From the NCBI GenBank assembly GCA_910588865.1, contig CAJUSJ010000025.1, forward strand, positions 1 to 48,327: a DNA stretch of 48,327 bases, in the 5' to 3' direction. The notes under the pieces are model-generated. The model ran no database searches. It worked only from the letters and a program-made list of their open reading frames with translations, and had not been told where the DNA came from. Shown in pieces: positions 39,774 to 48,285 of the stretch (position 1 is its first letter; every line of letters begins with the position of its first letter). This stretch comes from an uncultured Lachnospiraceae bacterium. GTDB taxonomy: Bacteria; Bacillota; Clostridia; Lachnospirales; Lachnospiraceae. Made by a program: the position numbers and the translations under genes.

Positions 39774-41231
39774 ATGAAGGATATCCTGATGTATATTTCA
39801 GACCAGCATTCCTGGCAGCGGCAGGGCTGTGCGGGGGACAGGCTGGCGCGCACGCCGAATTTAGACCGGCTGGCGGCAGAGGGCACCATAATGCAGAATG
39901 CTTACACGGCCTACCCCTTATGCGTGCCGGCCAGAATGTCCATGATGAGCGGACAGCAGGCCAGCCGATGCCGGGTCACCAGCAATCAGGCGGCTCTTGA
40001 TTCCAACCAGGTCACCTTTGCCCACTGCCTGAACGCCAGAGGCTACGAGACAGTGCTGTGCGGGCGTATGCACTTTGTGGGACCTGACCAGCGACACGGT
40101 TTCTCCAGACGGATCGCCGGAGAGCAGACACCCATTTTTCACAACCGGCCAAGCAGGGCTTTTGCCAAGGAGCGGGGAATCCACGACAGGACGCCCCAGG
40201 GCGGGCCATCCAGTCTCAGCGCCATCGGGGGAGGCAATTCCCCCACCCTGGAATACGACCGCTATGTGGTGAGACAGGCTTTAGAGTACCTGGAGCAGGA
40301 TCATCAAATGCCCCAGTTCCTCTGCGTGGGAACCTACGGGCCTCATCACCCCTTTGTGGCCCCCAGGGAGCTTTACGAATACTACTATGACAAGGTGACG
40401 GTGCCAGAGGAGAGCTTTGCTTATCCAGAGCATCCGGCTGTGGAGGGACGTGTTCTGAGGGACTGTGATCCCCAGGTAGTCCGTGCCGTCCGGGCCGCTT
40501 ACTACGGGATGGTGGAGTTTGAGGACCGCCAGATCGGGCTGGTGTATGACAAATTTCAACGGTATCTGGAGCGGACGGGCCGGGAAGGCATTTTCCTGTA
40601 TGTGTCCGACCACGGGGAGCATGGCGGATATCGGGGATACTACGGGAAGGGAACCTTTTACGATCCCTCGGCCCACATTCCCATGGTCTTCGCCGGCGCG
40701 GGCATTGAGAAGGGGAGGCAGCTTCTGGGCGCGGTCTCTCTGATGGATGTGGGCCCCACCCTCTGCGAGGCTGTGGGAGCGTGTCTTCCCCCTGACGCTG
40801 ACGGGAGAAGCCTGTGGGGACAGCTTACAGGCGGGGAGGATGACTTAGAGCGGATGGTGGTCAGCGAGGTCGGCGGCGACCTGATCTACAGCAGCACATT
40901 TTACTACGGACAGATGGTCAAATACGGGCCTTATAAATATATTCATTATCATGGGTACGATGAGGAGGACCAGCTTTTTGATTTGGAAAATGATCCCGGG
41001 GAGTCTGAAAATGTGATAGGGGTTCACAGAGAGCTGGCGGAAAAAATGGGCCGTGCCCTTTCCGGGGCCTGTGAGCCAGTGGACCGGATACGGGAGGAGG
41101 CCCAGAGGCTGAAGCGGAATATGGGTATCCTGACAAAATGCGATTTCGATGACCCGGATGAGCGCTGGCACGCGCCGGAACGGGCCAGACACTTGCCGGA
41201 GCCTATGGTAAAGAGCAGGCTGGCGCCTTAG
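39774..41231 (+). CDS. Sulfatase (S1 family, choline-sulfatase-like), Cys type
   Basis: The 485-residue enzyme starts KDILMYISDQHSWQRQGC with no signal peptide, so it acts in the cytoplasm. The active-site motif CVPAR at residues 50-54 follows C-x-P-x-R, and the Cys must be turned into formylglycine for activity. Metal-site and substrate motifs include LYVSDHGEHGGYRGYYGKG, which resembles choline-sulfatase-like enzymes. It removes sulfate from a sugar or other alcohol ester, although some relatives act on phosphonate esters. It is paralogous to the gene at 44702 (both have RMHFVGPDQRHG). No maturase gene is in the window. The ribosome site (AAAGGCGG) is moderate. Confidence 0.9.
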   Translation: MKDILMYISDQHSWQRQGCAGDRLARTPNLDRLAAEGTIMQNAYTAYPLCVPARMSMMSGQQASRCRVTSNQAALDSNQVTFAHCLNARGYETVLCGRMHFVGPDQRHGFSRRIAGEQTPIFHNRPSRAFAKERGIHDRTPQGGPSSLSAIGGGNSPTLEYDRYVVRQALEYLEQDHQMPQFLCVGTYGPHHPFVAPRELYEYYYDKVTVPEESFAYPEHPAVEGRVLRDCDPQVVRAVRAAYYGMVEFEDRQIGLVYDKFQRYLERTGREGIFLYVSDHGEHGGYRGYYGKGTFYDPSAHIPMVFAGAGIEKGRQLLGAVSLMDVGPTLCEAVGACLPPDADGRSLWGQLTGGEDDLERMVVSEVGGDLIYSSTFYYGQMVKYGPYKYIHYHGYDEEDQLFDLENDPGESENVIGVHRELAEKMGRALSGACEPVDRIREEAQRLKRNMGILTKCDFDDPDERWHAPERARHLPEPMVKSRLAP

Positions 41232-41330
41232 ATAAGAGAGGGAGTTAAAGGGCTGGAAAACGGCCTTTTGAAATAGAGCCGTCTTCGGGAAGAGCCGGAG
41301 CGGCAGGGGATATTTGAGGAGGAAAGATCG

Positions 41331-42587
41331 ATGTTAGAGCTTACATATCAGGATAGAAAAGGGATCTTAAGCAGCCAGGAGATCACAGACTATATGGCTG
41401 CCAGCAAAGACATCCTTGCCAGGGTGAAGAAGGGCGAGGAACGGTACGGGGACAGCCTGGGCTGGCTGGACCCGGATCAGTGGGGCGGCGAGGCCGCGCT
41501 GTCCTATCTGGAGGAGAAGGCGGCCAGGGTCCGGGAAATAGCGGACGCCTTTGTGCTCATCGGCGTGGGCGGCTCCAACAACTCGGCCCGGGCGGTGATC
41601 AAGGCATTGAGAAAACCGGGCATGCCTGAGATTTTCTATGCGGGAAACTCCATTTCCCCCCACAGCGCGCGGTGCCTGTTGAAGGAACTGGAGAATCGGT
41701 CCGTGTATATCAACGTGATCGCGAAAAACTTTGAGACCCTGGAGCCGGGGCTGGGATTCCGGATCCTGCGCCGTTTCCTGGAGGAAAAGTACGGCTGTGA
41801 GGCCAAGAAGCGGATCAGCGCCACAGGCACAAAGGGGAGCTGGCTGGACAAGCTCTGCAAAGAATATGGCTATGACTTCTTTATTTTCCCGGATGATATC
41901 GGCGGACGCTTTTCCGCCATCTGCGATGTGGGGCTGTTCCCCATGGCTGTGGCGGGCATGGATATCCGGGGCCTGGTCCAGGGGGCAAAGGACATGCGGC
42001 AGCGCCTGATGAGCGGGGAGGAGGACAATGTGGCTTACCGCTATGCCATTATCCGAAACCTGCTGTACAAAAAGGGATTCCGGGTGGAAATGCTGTCTTT
42101 CTTTGAACCCAGGTTCCGCTACTTTGGAAAGTGGTGGACCCAGCTTCTGGCGGAAAGTGAGGGGAAGGACGGTAAGGGCGCCTACCCGGTGACGGCGGAG
42201 TGCTCCGAGGACCTGCACTCTGTGGGCCAGTTTGTCCAGGAGGGCAGTCCGGTGATCTACGAGACCTTCCTGAATGTGAAGGAACGGGATTTTAGCTATG
42301 TGCTGGAAGCCGACGGGGTGGACGACCGGTTTGACTATGTCAACGGCAGGGACTTATGGGACATCAACCAGGCGGCTTTTGGGGCCACCTGCCAGGCCCA
42401 TGGGGACAGGCTGCCGGTGTTTGGACTGACAGTGGACCGTCTGGACGCCTATCATTTCGGCCAGCTGTTCTATTTCTTTGAGTTCGGGATTTACCTGTCA
42501 GGAAGCCTTTTGGGGATCAACCCCTTTAACCAGCCTGGCGTGGAGGCCTATAAGAACTACATGTTCAGGGCCCTTGGGAAAAAATAA
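41331..42587 (+). CDS. pgi: Glucose-6-phosphate isomerase
   Basis: The 418-residue enzyme interconverts glucose 6-phosphate and fructose 6-phosphate. Family motifs are LIGVGGSNNSARAVI near residue 77, ATGTKGSWLD, the signature DDIGGRFSAICDVGLFP near 190 and INPFNQPGVEAYK near the C-terminus. It is on the short side for PGI but complete, as in many Clostridia and archaea-like forms. GAGGAGGAAAG precedes the ATG. Its placement between two sulfatases and a glycosidase suggests a dedicated copy for this sugar locus beside a housekeeping one, which would be inference. Confidence 0.93.
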   Translation: MLELTYQDRKGILSSQEITDYMAASKDILARVKKGEERYGDSLGWLDPDQWGGEAALSYLEEKAARVREIADAFVLIGVGGSNNSARAVIKALRKPGMPEIFYAGNSISPHSARCLLKELENRSVYINVIAKNFETLEPGLGFRILRRFLEEKYGCEAKKRISATGTKGSWLDKLCKEYGYDFFIFPDDIGGRFSAICDVGLFPMAVAGMDIRGLVQGAKDMRQRLMSGEEDNVAYRYAIIRNLLYKKGFRVEMLSFFEPRFRYFGKWWTQLLAESEGKDGKGAYPVTAECSEDLHSVGQFVQEGSPVIYETFLNVKERDFSYVLEADGVDDRFDYVNGRDLWDINQAAFGATCQAHGDRLPVFGLTVDRLDAYHFGQLFYFFEFGIYLSGSLLGINPFNQPGVEAYKNYMFRALGKK

Positions 42588-42606
42588 AGATTTCGGAGGA
42601 GAGAAA

Positions 42607-44670
42607 ATGGCACAGATCATCGGCCAGGAAAGCCGGGCCGTGGGCATCAACTCCGCCATGAGCCCGGTGATCGACGTATCCAGGGATCCCCGGTGGGGCA
42701 GAACCTACGAGACCTTCGGCGAGGACCCCTACCTGATCAGCCAGATGGGGATCAAGTACATTCGGGGCATGCAGAGCCAGGGTGTGGCCTGTATCGCGAA
42801 GCATTTCCTGGGTTACGCTGAGACCCAGGGGGGACTGAACGTAGCCGCCACCCGCATGAATGACCGGGAACTTTACGAGGTCTTTGCCACACCTTTTGAG
42901 GCGGCGGACAAGGAGGCCCACGTCAGCGGCATGATGGCCTCTTACTCTGAGATCGACGGCATGCCTGTGGGGACAAACAAGAAGATTGCCAGGGAACTTC
43001 TGCGGGATACCATGGGCTTTGAGGGAATGCTGACATCAGACGGGGCGGCTGTGTGGAAGATCTATGATTACTTTAAGCTGACCAATACCTACGAGGAGGC
43101 GGGGCTGCTGGCAAAGAAGGGAGGGCTGGACACGGAGATCCCTGTGGGAAACGCCTTCCGGGCCCTGCCGGATTTTGTTCGGGCCGGACGGTTGGAGGAG
43201 GCGTTGCTGGACGAGTCCGTGCGCCGCATCCTTACCATCAAGTTTGAGTACGGGCTTTTTGAAAATCCCTATGTGGATGAGGAGAAGGCGGCTATTTCCA
43301 TGGGCAATGCCGAAAAACAGGCCCTCAGCGGAGAGATCGCCCAAAAGTCCATCACCTTGCTGAAAAATGAGGGACAGATCCTTCCTTTAAAGCCAGGTAT
43401 GAAGGTGGCTGTCATCGGGCCTCACGCCGACAGCCTGCGCTATCCCGTAAGCGGCTACACCTATCCCGCCTACATCGAGATGCTGGATGCTTCCAGAAAG
43501 GGCAGCAGCCAGGTGACTTTCCAGGGCATTATAGATGAAGAGAAGAAAGCCAGGGATGAGGAGAAAAAGAATAAGAAGCCGGCAGGAGGCTTTGCCACCA
43601 TGTTTGACATGTTCTCGGAGGACATGATCAATGGTCTTGAGGACATGAATCAGGTACTGCGTTCCTTAGAGAGCCGCTCCCTGCGCCAGGTACTGGAGGA
43701 CCGGTTTGAAGTGAATTACGCCCAGGGCTGCGCTCTCACAGACCCTTGTGAGGATGGATTTGAGGAAGCGGTGGAAGCGGCCAGGAACAGTGATGTGGCC
43801 GTGGTGGCTCTGGGCGGAAACTGCGGTTGGGTCAATGTGACCGGCGGCGAGGGCAAGGACCGCTGCCGGCTGGACCTGCCCGGTGTCCAGCAGAGGCTTT
43901 TGGAGGCAGTAGCCGGGACCGGAAAGCCTGTGGTTCTGGTGCTCTATGGGCCAGGCTGCTTTGCGGCTTCCTGGGCGGACAGCCATGTTCCGGCCATTGT
44001 CCAGGCCTGGCTGCCTGGCCCTTACGCCGGAAAGGCGGTGGCAAATGTGCTGGACGGCACCGTGAACCCAGGCGGAAAGCTGCCCATCTCCATTCCACGG
44101 AGCGTGGGCCAGATTCCGGTGTACTACAACCACAAGGTGGGCAGCGGCTATACTTCCGGCAGGGATGAGGCCTCCACGGCTATCTTTACCGGCGGATATG
44201 TGGATGAGGACAACACGCCTCTGTACTATTTCGGCCATGGGTTAAGCTACACAAGCTTTGAGCTGAAGGATTTCACCGCGGACAATAGGGTTTCCACTGA
44301 CGGAGTGATCCATGCCTCCTGCGTTGTGGAGAACACAGGCAGCAGGGAAGGCGATGAGGTGGTGCAGCTGTATTTCCATTTTAAGGATGCCCATGTGACC
44401 AGGCCCAACAAACAGCTGGCAGGCTTTGCCAGAGTACATCTGGAGGCGGGACAAAAGGCCAGGGTTAGCTTTGAGCTGAATACGGCCCAGCTGGGTTATT
44501 ATAATGAAGATATGGAATTCGCGGTAGAGCCGGGCAGGCTGGATCTGATGTTTGCCGTCAGCGCCAGAAAGTCTGAGGATATAGAGGAAGTCAGGCTTGT
44601 GGGGGAGAAAGTCCTGGTGGCCGGGAAGCGGGCGTACACCTGCGGAGTTGAAGTTGCCAGGCTGTGGTGA
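42607..44670 (+). CDS. GH3 beta-glycosidase lacking the usual N-terminus
   Basis: The 687-residue protein is a family 3 glycoside hydrolase: SPVIDVSRDPRWGRTYETFG, CIAKHFLGYAETQGG, the nucleophile Asp near residue 145 in MLTSDGAAV, a second alpha/beta domain (VAVIGPHADSLRYPVSGYTY) and a C-terminal fibronectin-III-like domain (YYFGHGLSYTSFEL). It has no signal peptide. The ATG at 42607 has GGAGGAGAG before it, but about 80-100 residues normally found ahead of AVGINSAMSPV are absent, including the first barrel strand and a substrate-binding Asp region. The frame extends upstream only as a shadow of pgi. It may therefore be impaired or specialised. The substrate would be a beta-glucoside or xyloside-like compound. 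Confidence 0.9.
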   Translation: MAQIIGQESRAVGINSAMSPVIDVSRDPRWGRTYETFGEDPYLISQMGIKYIRGMQSQGVACIAKHFLGYAETQGGLNVAATRMNDRELYEVFATPFEAADKEAHVSGMMASYSEIDGMPVGTNKKIARELLRDTMGFEGMLTSDGAAVWKIYDYFKLTNTYEEAGLLAKKGGLDTEIPVGNAFRALPDFVRAGRLEEALLDESVRRILTIKFEYGLFENPYVDEEKAAISMGNAEKQALSGEIAQKSITLLKNEGQILPLKPGMKVAVIGPHADSLRYPVSGYTYPAYIEMLDASRKGSSQVTFQGIIDEEKKARDEEKKNKKPAGGFATMFDMFSEDMINGLEDMNQVLRSLESRSLRQVLEDRFEVNYAQGCALTDPCEDGFEEAVEAARNSDVAVVALGGNCGWVNVTGGEGKDRCRLDLPGVQQRLLEAVAGTGKPVVLVLYGPGCFAASWADSHVPAIVQAWLPGPYAGKAVANVLDGTVNPGGKLPISIPRSVGQIPVYYNHKVGSGYTSGRDEASTAIFTGGYVDEDNTPLYYFGHGLSYTSFELKDFTADNRVSTDGVIHASCVVENTGSREGDEVVQLYFHFKDAHVTRPNKQLAGFARVHLEAGQKARVSFELNTAQLGYYNEDMEFAVEPGRLDLMFAVSARKSEDIEEVRLVGEKVLVAGKRAYTCGVEVARLW

Positions 44671-44701
44671 GAAGGCGCGGCGGTTAAAGAGAGGGGAATA
44701 T

Positions 44702-46195
44702 ATGAAGAAAGATATTTTGTTGTATATGTCAGATCAGCATTCTTACCGTCTCCAGGGATATGCGGGCGATAAGATTGTCCGGACACCGAACTTAGACCGG
44801 ATCGCGAAGGCGGGCACGGTGATGACCAATGCCATGACCGCCTGCCCTTTGTGCGTGCCTGCCAGGGCTGCCATGATATCCGGGTTTCTGCCCAGCAACA
44901 ACGGGGTGCTGTTTAATTTTAATTCCATAAGTTCCGACCAGGCCACATTTCTCCACAGCCTGAATGTATCCGGGTATGACACCGTGCTCTGCGGGCGGAT
45001 GCATTTTGTGGGGCCGGACCAGCGCCACGGCTATTCCAAGCGTCTGGCAGGCGACAGGACGCCGGTGTTTCACAATGGTGTGAAAGCCCCCCCGCGGGCC
45101 GACGGCACACCCTCTAAGGTGACCGGGTATGATGAAAATGGTTCTGTCCGCTATATAGGAGGCGGCGACTCCCCGGTGCTGGCGTACGACAGGTATGTGG
45201 TAGACCGAGCCCTAGAGTATTTGAGGGAGGATCATCAGCGTCCCCAGTTTATCACTGTTGGCACCTACGGCCCCCATTTCCCCTATGTGGCTCCGCCTGA
45301 GTTTTACGATTATTACTACGATAAAATAAACCTGGACGACGTGACAGAGGATTTTGACGGCGGAAGTGCCCTGGCCGGAAAGCTTCAGGAGGCAGACCCG
45401 GAGGTGGCGAGAGCTGCCAGGGCTGCCTACTACGGCCTTGTGGAGCAGCAGGACCGCCATATCGGGCAGGTCTATGAAGCTTTTGGGGATTATCTGAGGC
45501 GTACCGGGCGGGAAGGCATTTTCATCTATGTGTCAGACCACGGTGATATGAACGGGACCCACGGATACTATGGGAAGCAGGTGTTCTATGACCCGGCGGT
45601 ACACATCCCCTTTTTGATTCAGGGCAGCGGCATCCCGGCGGGAAAGAGGATTGAGAGCCCGGTGAGCCTGCTGGATGTGGGCCCCACGGTGTGCCAACTG
45701 GCGGAGGCGCGGGTTCTCAGAGGCGACGGAAAGAGCCTGGTGCCTCAGCTTATGGAAGGGGCGGAGGATCCGGACCGGATAGTGATCAGCGAGCTTTACA
45801 CCTATCTGGCAAACGGAGAAACCAGCCTGGGCCGCCTGGCACGATGGAGAAACTGGAAATATTTTGCCTACTCCGGGCTGGAGGAAGAGGCGCGGCTTTA
45901 TGACATGGAGGCTGATCCTGGTGAGATTTGTAATGTCATAGAGGAGCATCCAGAGATCGCCGAGAAGCTGCGGGCAGAGGCGGGGCGCTACAAGACTTAT
46001 GATGAGGTCATGGTTCACGAGCGCTGGGTCATGGAGCAGCTGAAGATCCTGATGAAATGCGACTACGATGATCCACAGGAGAGGTGGCAGTGCGGCGACC
46101 TTGAGGAGCTGGAGAACCCGGTATGCAGCAAAAAGCCTTTTCAGCCCACAGGGTGGGCGGTACAGATGAAAAGACACCTGTACGGCAGGTGTTAA
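44702..46195 (+). CDS. Second sulfatase (S1 family), Cys type
   Basis: The 497-residue cytoplasmic enzyme is a clear paralogue of the sulfatase at 39774. Shared stretches include RMHFVGPDQRHG, VGTYGPH and the C-terminal KCDYDDPQERW. The active-site motif is CVPAR at residues 51-55 and again needs formylglycine. The SDHGDMNGTHGYYGKQVFYD region supplies metal and substrate contacts. The ATG at 44702 follows GAGAGGGG. Its frame also runs on upstream into the GH3 gene, which is not meaningful. Two related but distinct sulfatases imply a substrate with sulfates at different positions, or two related substrates. Confidence 0.9.
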   Translation: MKKDILLYMSDQHSYRLQGYAGDKIVRTPNLDRIAKAGTVMTNAMTACPLCVPARAAMISGFLPSNNGVLFNFNSISSDQATFLHSLNVSGYDTVLCGRMHFVGPDQRHGYSKRLAGDRTPVFHNGVKAPPRADGTPSKVTGYDENGSVRYIGGGDSPVLAYDRYVVDRALEYLREDHQRPQFITVGTYGPHFPYVAPPEFYDYYYDKINLDDVTEDFDGGSALAGKLQEADPEVARAARAAYYGLVEQQDRHIGQVYEAFGDYLRRTGREGIFIYVSDHGDMNGTHGYYGKQVFYDPAVHIPFLIQGSGIPAGKRIESPVSLLDVGPTVCQLAEARVLRGDGKSLVPQLMEGAEDPDRIVISELYTYLANGETSLGRLARWRNWKYFAYSGLEEEARLYDMEADPGEICNVIEEHPEIAEKLRAEAGRYKTYDEVMVHERWVMEQLKILMKCDYDDPQERWQCGDLEELENPVCSKKPFQPTGWAVQMKRHLYGRC

Positions 46196-46223
46196 TCTAT
46201 AAAATAGCAGGAGGATGTGAGTT

Positions 46224-47387
46224 ATGTCATTGATACCAATGCGTCCGTTGATGGAGGCGAGTATGAAGTATGGGTACGGCCAGGGAGGTTTTAATGTCAA
46301 TGCCGTGGCCCAGGCAAAAGCGGTTATTGAGGTTCATGAGATGTTCCGCTCCCCGGCGATTTTACAGGGGGCGGATCTGGCCAACGGGTTTATGGGAGGC
46401 AGGACGGATTTCATGAATGCCGGCTTGGAGGACAAGAAGGCAGGTGCCCGCAACATCGCGGACGCGGTGAAGAAGTACGGAGGGGGCTCGGAGATTCCCA
46501 TTGTACTCCATCTGGACCATGGCCGGGATTTTGATTCCTGCGCGGCCGCCATTGAGGGGGGCTATACCTCTGTGATGATTGACGGTTCTTCCCTGCCTTT
46601 TAAGGAGAATGTGGAGCTGACCCGGGAGGTGGTAAAATACGCCCACGCCCGGGGAGTCAGCGTGGAGGGGGAGCTGGGGGTGCTGGCCGGTGTGGAGGAT
46701 CATGTATTTTCGGCAAATTCTACTTACACCAACCCCTTGGATGCTGTGGAATTTTTCAAAAAGACAGGCGTGGATGCCCTGGCCATCTCCTACGGCACCA
46801 TGCACGGGGCTTCCAAGGGCAAGGATGTGAAGCTGCGCAGGGAGATCGCGGCAGCTATCCGGGAGTGCATGAACCATCTGGGCATTTTCGGTGCCCTGGT
46901 ATCCCACGGCTCGTCCACGGTGCCCAGGTATATTGTGGATGAGATCAACGGCATGGGCGGGAAGCTTGCCAATACCTACGGAATTTCCATCACAGAGCTT
47001 TTGGGCGCTGTGGAGGCGGGGATCAACAAGATCAACGTGGATACGGATATCCGCCTGGCCGTGACCCGGAATATGAAGGAACTGTTTGTGAAATATCCAG
47101 AAAAGAGGACAAGCCCTTCTGTCGGCGGGATCTATGAGCTTTTGGAAGCGAAAAAAGAGGCCTTTGACCCCAGGGTATTCCTGCCGCCCATTATGGATAC
47201 AGTGATGTACGGAAACATTCCGGATGAGGATGTGGCCGCTGTGGTGGACTGTATTGAGCGGGGCGTGAAGGAGGTTGTGGGGACATTGATCGTAAAATTC
47301 GGGTCCTACGGAAAGGCCCCGGCTGTGGAGATGGTTTCCCTAGATGAGATGGCGGAGAGGTACAAGGAGATTGATAAAAGGCTGTAA
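46224..47387 (+). CDS. fba: Class II fructose-bisphosphate aldolase
   Basis: The 387-residue enzyme belongs to the zinc-dependent class II aldolases that cleave fructose 1,6-bisphosphate to two triose phosphates (or tagatose or related sugars in sister groups). Motifs are YGQGGFNVNAVAQAKAVIE, the zinc-binding HLDHGRDF near residue 97, ISYGTMHGASKG, VSHGSSTVPRYI and INKINVDTDIRLA near the end. It is longer than the common 285-residue form, like the subgroup with an extra C-terminal part. AGGAGGATG stands before the ATG. Together with the phosphofructokinase, pgi and the triose-phosphate isomerase, it completes the upper glycolytic steps in this locus. Confidence 0.92.
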   Translation: MSLIPMRPLMEASMKYGYGQGGFNVNAVAQAKAVIEVHEMFRSPAILQGADLANGFMGGRTDFMNAGLEDKKAGARNIADAVKKYGGGSEIPIVLHLDHGRDFDSCAAAIEGGYTSVMIDGSSLPFKENVELTREVVKYAHARGVSVEGELGVLAGVEDHVFSANSTYTNPLDAVEFFKKTGVDALAISYGTMHGASKGKDVKLRREIAAAIRECMNHLGIFGALVSHGSSTVPRYIVDEINGMGGKLANTYGISITELLGAVEAGINKINVDTDIRLAVTRNMKELFVKYPEKRTSPSVGGIYELLEAKKEAFDPRVFLPPIMDTVMYGNIPDEDVAAVVDCIERGVKEVVGTLIVKFGSYGKAPAVEMVSLDEMAERYKEIDKRL

Positions 47388-47424
47388 AGGAAACTAATAA
47401 ATTTTAAAGAAGGATGTGAGGACT

Positions 47425-48285
47425 ATGAAGCATATCTACCTGAACCTGAAGCGCTTTGACATCCCTGCCGAAGATGGCGGCGTCAACCGCCTGGCTCCGA
47501 CAGGGGAGTGGGGTGCCTGTATTGTGAAAGGCATTCAGCAGGAGTTAAAGAGTTACGGGGCCGACGAGGCGGAGTTTGCCGTCTATTTTCCCGAAGCCCA
47601 TATTTTGACAGCAGCGGCGGCTTTGGACCAGGAAAGCCCGGTGCGGATCGGCTGCCAGAGTGTGTACCGCGACGATGTGTCCCAGGGCGGCAATTTCGGA
47701 GCCTTCACCGCCAACCGCACGGCAAAGGCCATGAGGGCGTTGGGCTGCTGTTCGGCGCTTATCGGCCACTGTGAGGAGAGAAAGGACAAGGCGGGAATTC
47801 TGGCTGAGGCCGGGGTAAAGGATACGGCAGCGGTGAACCGCCTGTTAAATAAGGAGATTCAGGCAGCGGTGGCAGCCGGATTAAAGGTGCTCTACTGCAT
47901 AGGCGAGGCAGCAGAGGAACAATCCCGCTGGAGGGAAGTCTTAAAAGAGCAGCTGACCCTGGGTCTGGATGGAGTGGACAAATCCCAGGTGGTCATTGCC
48001 TACGAGCCCGTCTGGGCCATCGGACCGGGCAAGACCCCGCCGGATCAGGATTACATTGCCATGATCGCCTCCTATGTGAAGGAAGTGACCAATGGCATGG
48101 ATGTGGTTTACGGCGGCGGCTTAAAGTCCGACAACGCTAAAATGCTGGCCTCCATCCCGGAGATCGACGGCGGCCTTATAGCATTGACCAGATTTTCAGG
48201 AGACATCGGTTTCTATCCAAAAGAGTACCTGGAAATCATCAGAATGTATATGAGAGGAGGAAGGCAAACGCGCAGCGTTTCTTAG
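47425..48285 (+). CDS. tpiA: Divergent triose-phosphate isomerase
   Basis: The 286-residue enzyme interconverts dihydroxyacetone phosphate and glyceraldehyde 3-phosphate. Catalytic features are kept: Asn7 and Lys9 (YLNLKRFD), His115 in ALIGHCEERKD and Glu194 with the flexible loop in AYEPVWAIGPGKTP. The phosphate-binding GGG occurs in VVYGGGLKSDN. The standard signature is altered (IGHCEE where IGHSER is usual), as in the group of TPI-like proteins found in sugar operons. The protein may act on a related sugar phosphate. The ATG at 47425 is preferred over the GTG nine bases earlier. The last nine residues are encoded by a hairpin element at 48259-48295. Confidence 0.88.
   Translation: MKHIYLNLKRFDIPAEDGGVNRLAPTGEWGACIVKGIQQELKSYGADEAEFAVYFPEAHILTAAAALDQESPVRIGCQSVYRDDVSQGGNFGAFTANRTAKAMRALGCCSALIGHCEERKDKAGILAEAGVKDTAAVNRLLNKEIQAAVAAGLKVLYCIGEAAEEQSRWREVLKEQLTLGLDGVDKSQVVIAYEPVWAIGPGKTPPDQDYIAMIASYVKEVTNGMDVVYGGGLKSDNAKMLASIPEIDGGLIALTRFSGDIGFYPKEYLEIIRMYMRGGRQTRSVS

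Noticed and set aside
42478..42606. Upstream extension of the GH3 gene
   Set aside because: The extra codons lie inside pgi in another frame and do not match the GH3 N-terminus. The ribosome site before 42607 marks the start.
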